NCBI GenBank assembly: GCA_038063175.1
Contig: JBBTVP010000019.1
Span: 1 to 24,041, forward strand
Direction: 5' to 3'
Origin: JBBTVP01 sp038063175
GTDB taxonomy: Bacteria > Patescibacteriota > Minisyncoccia > UBA6257 > 1-14-0-10-40-38
DNA: 24,041 nt
Below the pieces are notes generated by a model. The model was given only the letters and a program-made list of their open reading frames with translations, was not told where the DNA came from and ran no database searches. The stretch's first letter is position 1. Every line of letters starts with the position of its first letter. Below are positions 19,849 to 24,041 of this stretch, piece by piece. The position numbers and the translations under genes are program-made.

Positions 19849-20451
19849 CTACACCGCAGTCGGATCAAAAAAGAGGATAGCAAGTGTTTTTCCAATGATT
19901 TTCGCATCGAGAAGAAGATTTTTTCGTTCAAGGTAGGAGCGGTCGAGTTCGAGTTCGGTGAGAAAGGGAAGGCTTGACGCTCCGGAAACCTGGGAGAGGC
20001 CGGTGACTCCTGCGCGGGCAAGAGATATTTTTGCATATTCCTTCGGGTAGAGAGAAACTTCGCCTGGTTCGTGGGGGCGCGGACCAACAAGGGAGAGTTC
20101 ACCCTTTAAAACGTTCACGAGCTGGGGAAATTCGTCGAGGCGAAACTTGCGGAGGAACCTGCCCACGCGGGTGATGCGGGGATCATGTTTAATTTTAAAA
20201 AAAGGTCCGTCTCGCCGTTCATTCAGGTGGGAGAGAGATGGTTTCATGGCGTGGGCTCCGACAACCATAGAACGGAATTTATACACATAGATGACTTTTC
20301 CCTGGCTTATTCGGGGGAGACGCACAATCGCAGGTCCTCGGCTTTCGATTTTTACTGCAGCTACGATAAGCGGCGTGAGCGGGGCGATCATAGTTACGCC
20401 AACGGTGGCTCCGATGAGGTCGATGATGCGTTTCAGGAAGATATAGTGCAT
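19849..20451 (-). CDS. Bacterial sugar-phosphate transferase (initiating glycosyltransferase)
   Basis: Polyprenyl-phosphate hexose-1-phosphate transferase of the WcaJ/RfbP catalytic-core family (PF02397), 200 aa. It attaches the first sugar phosphate to undecaprenyl phosphate for surface polysaccharide or glycan synthesis. Seen: N-terminal re-entrant hydrophobic helix KRIIDLIGATVGVTMIAPL, YKFRSM (about 57-62), GRFLRKFRLDEFPQLVNVLKGELSLVGPRP with the catalytic DE and the PRP signature, and AGVTGLSQVSG. It is the short, single-domain form. ATG 20451 fits the family start; the longer frame to 20499 would cross the promoter region. TATAAC at 20466-20461 lies about 9 bases before the ATG. It is divergent from the GT4 gene. 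Confidence 0.9.
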   Translation of the reverse strand: MHYIFLKRIIDLIGATVGVTMIAPLTPLIVAAVKIESRGPAIVRLPRISQGKVIYVYKFRSMVVGAHAMKPSLSHLNERRDGPFFKIKHDPRITRVGRFLRKFRLDEFPQLVNVLKGELSLVGPRPHEPGEVSLYPKEYAKISLARAGVTGLSQVSGASSLPFLTELELDRSYLERKNLLLDAKIIGKTLAILFFDPTAV

Positions 20452-20459
20452 GCGATGTA

Positions 20460-20468
20460 TGTTATAAT
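20460..20468 (+). promoter_or_regulatory. Extended -10 promoter of the GT4 gene, overlapping a minus-strand -10
   Basis: TGTTATAAT (20460-20468) is an extended -10 facing the glycosyltransferase, with an expected start near 20475. On the opposite strand TATAAC (20466-20461) would serve the sugar transferase. The two -10 elements share four base pairs, so only one polymerase can occupy them at a time. Confidence 0.5.
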
Positions 20469-20497
20469 GTGCCGAAGGAAACACTATTGCAAGAGTC

Positions 20498-21595
20498 ATG
20501 AAGGTTGCGATACTCCACGATTATTTGAATCAATACGGCGGTGCCGAACGGGTGCTTGAGGAACTCATCGGGATTTTTCCCGGGGCGCACATCTATACTT
20601 TATTTTACGATCCCGAGCTTACCCGGGGAAAATTTGAGGGCGAGGTGAGAGGAACGAGCTTCCTCGATTGGGATCTGGTGCGGCGGCACCACCGGCCATT
20701 TATACCGCTCATGCCGCTTGCCGCAGAGGGGCTGAAAATTAAGGATCGTTATGATCTCGTGGTGTCTGCGAGCGCTGGTTTTGCAAAAGGCATCCGGCAT
20801 AATCCCGAAACCTTCCATCTTTCTTACTGCCATACGCCGCTCCGGTATGCCTGGGAGGTGGATACGTATTTCTCGAATCCAGTCTATCGGACTGCGTTTC
20901 GGCCGGCGTTTGAATATCTCAAGTGGTGGGATCATCGGGTGGGGCAACGACCGGATGCGATTGTCGCAAATTCTGAATTCATCCGCGAGAAAATTCGCCG
21001 GTACTATGGCCGCGAAGTAACCGTTGCGTATCCACCGGTTGATTACCGGAAGTTTTACCACGACCCACGGATCGATCATCCGGCGGGCTACTATCTTGCT
21101 GCGGGGCGACTTCTCGACTACAAAAAATTCGATCTTGTGCTCGAAGCGTTTTGCCGCCTCGATCTTCCACTGAAAATCGTGGGAGCGGGCAGGGAAGCGA
21201 AGCGCCTTTCCCGGCAAGCGGCAGAAACCGGGGCGAGGAATGTTACATTTTTTCCCTTTGTCTCCGACCGGGAACTTCGTAGTTTGTATGCAAAAGCAGA
21301 AGCGCTTGTATTTCCCCAAGTGGAAGATTTCGGACTTGTCGCTGCAGAGGCGCAGGCATGCGGAACGCCGGTCATCGCGCTCGAAGCGGGAGGTGCGCGG
21401 GAAATTGTACTCCCCGGCGTGACTGGAATATTTTTCAGCGAACAAACGCCGGAAGGGCTTATGCGTGGAGTGCGCCAGTTTCTGGGAACCCCGTTTGACC
21501 GTGAAGAAGTCGCGCGGGTGAGTGCCCGGTTTACGAAAAAACGCTTTAAGGACAGTATACTTGCCGTGATTCCGGAGCGACTTCGCGATATATAG
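20498..21595 (+). CDS. GT4-family glycosyltransferase
   Basis: Retaining GT-B enzyme using nucleotide-sugar donors, 365 aa. Seen: MKVAILHDYLNQYGGAERVL (the GGAE acceptor-side loop) at the N-terminus; AAGRLLDYKKFDLVLEAF as the donor-domain entry; the GT4 signature EDFGLVAAEAQACGTPVIALEAGGAREIV with its ExxxxxxxE glutamates in the C-terminal half. Homologues are annotated WcaI/RfaG-like mannosyl- or glucosyltransferases; the sugar cannot be told. Context with an initiating sugar-phosphate transferase on the other strand points to assembly of a surface glycan. ATG 20498 is preceded by AAGGAA at 20475-20480, too far to be a good ribosome site. Confidence 0.92.
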   Translation: MKVAILHDYLNQYGGAERVLEELIGIFPGAHIYTLFYDPELTRGKFEGEVRGTSFLDWDLVRRHHRPFIPLMPLAAEGLKIKDRYDLVVSASAGFAKGIRHNPETFHLSYCHTPLRYAWEVDTYFSNPVYRTAFRPAFEYLKWWDHRVGQRPDAIVANSEFIREKIRRYYGREVTVAYPPVDYRKFYHDPRIDHPAGYYLAAGRLLDYKKFDLVLEAFCRLDLPLKIVGAGREAKRLSRQAAETGARNVTFFPFVSDRELRSLYAKAEALVFPQVEDFGLVAAEAQACGTPVIALEAGGAREIVLPGVTGIFFSEQTPEGLMRGVRQFLGTPFDREEVARVSARFTKKRFKDSILAVIPERLRDI

Positions 21596-21615
21596 CTAGA
21601 TTTTGATCCGGTTTG

Positions 21616-21674
21616 CCGGGTAGTGAAAATTCGATTGCGGAATGCCACGTATTGATCGAATTTCTACGACCCGG
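21616..21674. repeat. Imperfect inverted repeat abutting the rpsB promoter
   Basis: CCGGGT (21616-21621) pairs with ACCCGG (21669-21674) and AAATTCGAT (21627-21635) with ATCGAATTT (21655-21663), separated by a 5x5 internal loop and a 19-base end loop. The right arm touches the -35 hexamer. It could end the GT4 transcript or be a protein-binding site. Confidence 0.65.
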
Positions 21675-21703
21675 TTGACGGACTTCCGCCGAACGGCTAT
21701 AAT
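21675..21703 (+). promoter_or_regulatory. Promoter of rpsB
   Basis: TTGACG (21675-21680), 17-nt spacer, TATAAT (21698-21703): eleven of twelve consensus bases. The predicted start near 21710 is about 5 bases before the rpsB ATG, leaving no room for a Shine-Dalgarno sequence. Confidence 0.85.
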
Positions 21704-21714
21704 CGCCTGTACTT

Positions 21715-22503
21715 ATGCAGATGGTTCAGCAAGACGAAGAAAAGCTCGCCGGGGACTCCGCAAATGGTGCGGAGAAGTCAAACGTTGATCCTGCGCTTCT
21801 CGAGGAGATGGTGAAAGCCGGGGTGCTCTATGGCCGCCGGAAGTCAAAAACGAACCCGCACATGCAGCGGTATATTTTCACCACCAGGAACGGGGCGGAG
21901 ATTTTAGACATTGTCCAGACTGTTCCTATGATCGAGCGAGCTGCGCAGTTTATCGCCGATGTGGTGCGAAAACACGAAACTATACTCATCGTTGGTACCA
22001 CTCCTGCTTCTCGAGAATATGTGAAGGCGCTCGCCGAGAAATTCGGATACCCGTACGTTACCGAGCGGTGGCTGGGAGGTACGCTCACAAATTTCAAAAC
22101 AATTTTCCAGCGGCTCCAGTACTATCTGAAGCTCAAAGCTGACCGGCAGGCAGGACGGCTCGAAAAATACACCAAGAAGGAGCGTGGACAATTCGACAAG
22201 GAGATTGAACGACTCGAATTTCTTTTCAAAGGGCTTGAGACGATCACGAAGCTTCCCTATGCGATTCTCGTTGTCGGAGTTTCGAGCCATGAGATTGTGG
22301 TACGTGAGGCGCGACGGCTCAAAATTCCGATTGTCGGCATTCTCTCGAGCGATGCGGATCCTGATCTCGTGAACTATCCGGTTCCGGCGAACGATTTTTC
22401 GAAACCGAGCGTGCAGTGGGTTATGAAGCGATTCGAATCTGCAATCGAAGAAGCACGAAAGCAGCCAATCGTTCCAGAGACCACTCCGGAGGTGAAGCAG
22501 TAG
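21715..22503 (+). CDS. rpsB: Ribosomal protein uS2
   Basis: Small-subunit protein S2, 262 aa, needed for S1-region architecture of the 30S subunit. Seen: LLEEMVKAGVLYGRRKSKTNPHMQRYIFTTRNGAEILDIVQT (S2 signature region), LIVGTTPASREYVKALAEKFGYPYVTERWLGGTLTNFKTI, and IPIVGILSSDADPDLVNYPVPANDFS near the C-terminus. A second Met two codons in is an alternative start. N-terminal 20 residues are acidic and extra relative to E. coli. The promoter is so close that the message is leaderless or nearly so. tsf follows 51 bp later, the usual bacterial order. Confidence 0.96.
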   Translation: MQMVQQDEEKLAGDSANGAEKSNVDPALLEEMVKAGVLYGRRKSKTNPHMQRYIFTTRNGAEILDIVQTVPMIERAAQFIADVVRKHETILIVGTTPASREYVKALAEKFGYPYVTERWLGGTLTNFKTIFQRLQYYLKLKADRQAGRLEKYTKKERGQFDKEIERLEFLFKGLETITKLPYAILVVGVSSHEIVVREARRLKIPIVGILSSDADPDLVNYPVPANDFSKPSVQWVMKRFESAIEEARKQPIVPETTPEVKQ

Positions 22504-22554
22504 AACCGAGCGATTAGAGAATAGAAATTAGGTCTAGAGCGTAGGAGATAAAAG

Positions 22555-22992
22555 ATGAATTCTGTTCAAAAACTTCGGGAAGCAACCGGTGCCGGCGTGA
22601 TGGACTGCAAGCGGGCACTCGATGATGCGAAGGGTGACTTTGCAGCAGCGCTGAAACTTATTGAAGAGCGAGGCCACGCGAAAGCCGCAAAGCGGGCGGA
22701 CCGTGAAACGGGCGCCGGCGTTCTCGAAAGCTATATCCACCAGGGAAGAGTGGGAGTACTCCTCGATCTTCGTTCCGAGACTGATTTTGTGGCGAATGCC
22801 GATCCATTCCGTGCGCTTGCCCACGAACTTGCCATGCAGATTGCGGCAATGAACCCGGGCACTGTGGACGAACTCCTTGCCGAGCCGTACATTAAAGATG
22901 CGGGCATGACCGTGCATGACGTGGTGAAAAGTGCCATGGCAAAACTTGGCGAGAACATTCGTGTGAATCGGTTCACGAGATACGAACTGTAA
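22555..22992 (+). CDS. tsf: Elongation factor Ts, short form
   Basis: Nucleotide-exchange factor for EF-Tu, 145 aa. Seen: N-terminal UBA-like domain with TGAGVMDCKRALDDAKGDF (11-29), ERGHAKAAKRA, and the core LRSETDFVANADPFRALAHELAMQIAA, ending after GENIRVNRFTRYEL. The second core subdomain and coiled coil present in the 283-aa E. coli protein are missing; it is even shorter than the 196-aa Thermus form. It has a clear Shine-Dalgarno, TAGGAG (22542-22547), 7 bases before ATG, in contrast to rpsB. Confidence 0.94.
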   Translation: MNSVQKLREATGAGVMDCKRALDDAKGDFAAALKLIEERGHAKAAKRADRETGAGVLESYIHQGRVGVLLDLRSETDFVANADPFRALAHELAMQIAAMNPGTVDELLAEPYIKDAGMTVHDVVKSAMAKLGENIRVNRFTRYEL

Positions 22993-22996
22993 TAAG

Positions 22997-23086
22997 TGCG
23001 ATGTAAATATGCTCATTCATGCTAATGATACAAATATGGCTTTCGCTATGAGCACAATTAGTATGCATTCGTATATTGGCATCGCA
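22997..23086. repeat. Long imperfect inverted repeat after tsf
   Basis: TGCGATG (22997-23003) pairs with CATCGCA (23080-23086), AATAT (23006-23010) with ATATT (23073-23077), and CATGCTAAT (23018-23026) with ATTAGTATG (23057-23065, one G-T pair). It fills the gap between tsf and the next gene and ends 6 bases before that ATG, so it could hide the start in mRNA. No T run follows; it is not an ordinary terminator. Confidence 0.65.
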
Positions 23087-23092
23087 TAACGC

Positions 23093-23425
23093 ATGTACGA
23101 TTTCATCCTTCAAATTATTCTCTTCGGAAGTCTTGGAGTAATTGTCTATCTCATGGCACGCGCGGTGCCGCGAGTGGTAGATACGGGAGAGCCAGTTCAC
23201 CCGACCGGGCGTTTTGATCGAATGCTTTCTCGGCTTCCCTTGCGGCAGGTTGATGATCGGCTGAACGGTTACTTCGAGAAATTTCTCCGCCGCGTGAAGG
23301 TATTTATTCTTCGTTTCAACAACTCGGTAGATGCGAAACTCGCGAAGCTCCGTAAGATGAACGAACGGGCGAGTGAAACTGGCACTGACTTGTTTGGGAA
23401 GGGGAACGATGATAAAAAGGAGTAG
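23093..23425 (+). CDS. Small single-pass membrane protein, unknown function
   Basis: A 110-aa protein that I do not recognise. An N-terminal transmembrane helix (about 4-23, FILQIILFGSLGVIVYLMAR) is followed by a basic, helical cytoplasmic part (YFEKFLRRVKVFILRFNNSVDAKLAKLRKMNERAS) and a polar tail ending GNDDKKE. It lacks a cleavable signal and catalytic motifs. Position directly after rpsB-tsf suggests cotranscription unless the inverted repeat between them stops transcription. A tRNA cluster begins 17 bp after its stop. Confidence 0.75.
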   Translation: MYDFILQIILFGSLGVIVYLMARAVPRVVDTGEPVHPTGRFDRMLSRLPLRQVDDRLNGYFEKFLRRVKVFILRFNNSVDAKLAKLRKMNERASETGTDLFGKGNDDKKE

Positions 23426-23442
23426 GTTCGGACTTTGAGATT

Positions 23443-23526
23443 GGGCAGATACCGAAGCGGTCAAACGGGGCACGCTGTAGACGTGCTGGCTTTATGCCTT
23501 CGGGGGTTCGAATCCCTCTCTGCCCA
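23443..23526 (+). tRNA. tRNA-Tyr (GTA)
   Basis: Class II tRNA, 84 nt. Acceptor GGGCAGA/TCTGCCC, D-arm region CGAAGCGGTCAAACGG, anticodon arm GCACG-CTGTAGA-CGTGC with GTA at 34-36, a long variable arm GGCTTTATGCC, T-arm GGGG-TTCGAAT-CCCT, discriminator A. CCA is not encoded. Its last 19 bases (with one following base) are repeated 142 bp downstream. Confidence 0.95.
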
Positions 23527-23534
23527 CTGCGATC

Positions 23535-23564
23535 AAAACGTCACCCTTTATAGGGTGGGGTTTT
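23535..23564. terminator. Hairpin after tRNA-Tyr
   Basis: AAAAC-GT-CACCCT-TTAT-AGGGTG-GG-GTTTT: an 11-bp interrupted stem with A on the left and T on the right arm, giving a possible two-way terminator. Confidence 0.55.
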
Positions 23565-23650
23565 GGCGCTATGATGCCGTGGAAGATTCGAACCGCGGGC
23601 CGCAAGCTTCGAAGAGAAGCTGAAGGTCTCGAGGCGAGTACGCCGAGAGG

Positions 23651-23669
23651 CGAATCCCTCTCTGCCCAC
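23651..23669 (+). repeat. Duplicated 3' end of tRNA-Tyr (att-like direct repeat)
   Basis: CGAATCCCTCTCTGCCCAC occurs at 23509-23527 as the T-arm and acceptor 3' end of tRNA-Tyr and again here, exactly, 142 bp downstream. A repeated tRNA 3' end is the usual trace of site-specific integration at a tRNA gene. The intervening 123 bp carries only hairpins: the terminator above, AGCTTC/GAAGCT (about 23609-23625) and TCTC-GGCG/CGCC-GAGA (about 23630-23648), with no ORF of note. Confidence 0.85.
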
Positions 23670-23674
23670 ACTTC

Positions 23675-23746
23675 GCCCACGTAGCTCAATGGCAGAGCAA
23701 TCGCTTTGTAAGCGAAAGGTTGTCGGTTCAACTCCGGCCGTGGGCT
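23675..23746 (+). tRNA. tRNA-Thr (TGT)
   Basis: A 72-nt tRNA: acceptor GCCCACG/CGTGGGC, D-arm GCTC-AATGGCA-GAGC, anticodon loop TTTGTAA with TGT at 34-36 (stem TCGC/GCGA), T-arm GTCGG-TTCAACT-CCGGC, discriminator T. The outermost anticodon-stem pair is A-A, a small defect. Confidence 0.93.
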
Positions 23747-23765
23747 CAGAAAAAAAGATTTTTCA

Positions 23766-23829
23766 GAGACTCTATGTATACCTAATGTAGGTCTAGAGAA
23801 GGTCCCCGGTTCGATCCCGGGAGGTGGCT
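23766..23829 (+). pseudogene. Degenerate tRNA: 3' part only, enlarged anticodon loop
   Basis: From the D-arm 3' strand onward it looks like a tRNA: CAGAG, anticodon-type stem CTCTA (23770-23774) / TAGAG (23794-23798), variable AAGGTC, perfect T-arm CCCGG-TTCGATC-CCGGG, acceptor 3' AGGTGGC. But the loop between the stem arms is 19 nt instead of 7, with an inner ACCT/AGGT helix, and there is no GCCACCT 5' acceptor upstream: the position is occupied by an A/T hairpin (GAAAAA/TTTTTC). I read it as a tRNA remnant. Confidence 0.65.
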
Positions 23830-23830
23830 C

Positions 23831-23856
23831 AAAAATTTCGTAACTGCGAAATTTTT
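23831..23856. terminator. Two-way intrinsic terminator
   Basis: AAAAATTTCG (23831-23840) and CGAAATTTTT (23847-23856) form a perfect 10-bp stem with a 6-base loop and T tract on either strand. A second hairpin GCCCCGC/GCGGGGC lies at 23919-23937, and GAAAATAT/ATATTTTC at 23941-23972 just before the last tRNA. Confidence 0.75.
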
Positions 23857-23882
23857 GCCCCGCCGCAGGTGGAGGCATACCT

Positions 23883-23910
23883 TTGCAAAATTTTCTCTAT
23901 ACCATATACT
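23883..23910 (+). promoter_or_regulatory. Possible promoter for the last tRNA
   Basis: TTGCAA (23883-23888), 16-nt spacer, TATACT (23905-23910). It lies after the terminator and before tRNA-Thr(GGT), but the 23919-23937 hairpin stands between. Confidence 0.4.
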
Positions 23911-23976
23911 CGCTTGTAGCCCCGCATCTTGCGGGGCACTGAAAATATAGCTCATTTCATTCGCATATTTTCTAGT

Positions 23977-24041
23977 GCCGACGTAGCTCAGCGGCAGAGC
24001 AACTCCATGGTAAGGAGTAGGTCGTGAGTTCAATTCTCACC
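23977..24041 (+). tRNA. tRNA-Thr (GGT), 3' end beyond the window
   Basis: GCCGACG acceptor 5' strand, D-arm GCTC-AGCGGCA-GAGC, anticodon arm ACTCC-ATGGTAA-GGAGT with GGT at 34-36, T-arm GTGAG-TTCAATT-CTCAC. The window ends before the acceptor 3' strand. With Thr(TGT) it gives two threonine isoacceptors in one cluster. Confidence 0.93.

Noticed and set aside
23492..23878. 128-aa minus-strand ORF over the tRNA cluster (GIEPGTF, ELNRQPFAYKAIALPLSYVG)
   Set aside because: Well-known spurious translation antisense to tRNA genes.
1041..24041. A variable repeat matching the putative template repeat end
   Set aside because: I saw no second GGTAACAACGTCGGG-like sequence by eye; the target should be to the left of the window.

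Overview
The window reads as a scaffold piece from a Candidate Phyla Radiation bacterium (Patescibacteria, Parcubacteria-like). Evidence for this: short versions of universal proteins (a 417-aa prolyl-tRNA synthetase without room for the editing insertion, a 145-aa EF-Ts), many overlapping genes, a 23S-IVS-type four-helix-bundle gene, a SecA carrying DNA repeats inside its reading frame, and small palindromic and heptamer repeats in gaps. TGA is used as a stop (mreC, galT, tRNA-proximal genes), so the code looks standard. A run of 10 Ns in mreB marks a scaffold gap. No database search was possible; all family names are from motif recognition.

Layout. 1-1040: right end of a probable diversity-generating retroelement (DGR): what looks like the last bases of a template repeat followed by its reverse transcriptase; the variable target gene would lie to the left, outside the window. 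1048-2067: rseP. 2069-2510: a compact minus-strand unit not obvious from long-ORF calling: consensus sigma-70 promoter, 5'-terminal hairpin, strong ribosome binding site, 44-aa ORF, GC-rich hairpin, and a 23-bp perfect inverted repeat separating it from rseP. 2524-7867: proS followed by the cell-shape cluster mreB-mreC-mreD-mrdA. 7957-11165: galT, a small-multidrug-export-like membrane protein, a 64-aa leader ORF that duplicates the start of tpiA, tpiA, and a SIMPL-domain membrane-anchored protein. 11166-11768: a non-coding gap with promoter, putative small RNA, terminator, and a mosaic of direct and inverted repeats.

11769-18786: murB, hpf, secA, a DUF3850 protein, a Ham1/RdgB nucleotide-sanitising enzyme, a four-helix-bundle cassette, a family-4-like uracil-DNA glycosylase that has lost its iron-sulfur cysteines, and a DUF1653-Nudix fusion. 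18814-20451 (minus): a pseudopilin with a cysteine-rich tail and a sugar-phosphate transferase, divergent from a GT4 glycosyltransferase (20498-21595). 21715-23425: rpsB, tsf and a small membrane protein. 23443-24041: a tRNA cluster, Tyr(GTA), Thr(TGT), a degenerate tRNA, and Thr(GGT) cut by the window edge.

Functionally the window combines envelope building (MurB, PBP2, MreBCD, glycosyltransferases), protein export and surface structures (SecA, RseP, pseudopilin), translation (ProRS, S2, EF-Ts, HPF, tRNAs) and DNA/nucleotide hygiene (UDG, Ham1, Nudix). Several promoters sit so close to start codons that leaderless or near-leaderless mRNAs are predicted. The best candidates for something undescribed are the 44-aa minus-strand gene, the SecA frame-invading repeats, the duplicated tpiA start, the Fe-S-less UDG, the mosaic repeat locus at 11.4-11.7 kb and the edge-truncated DGR.
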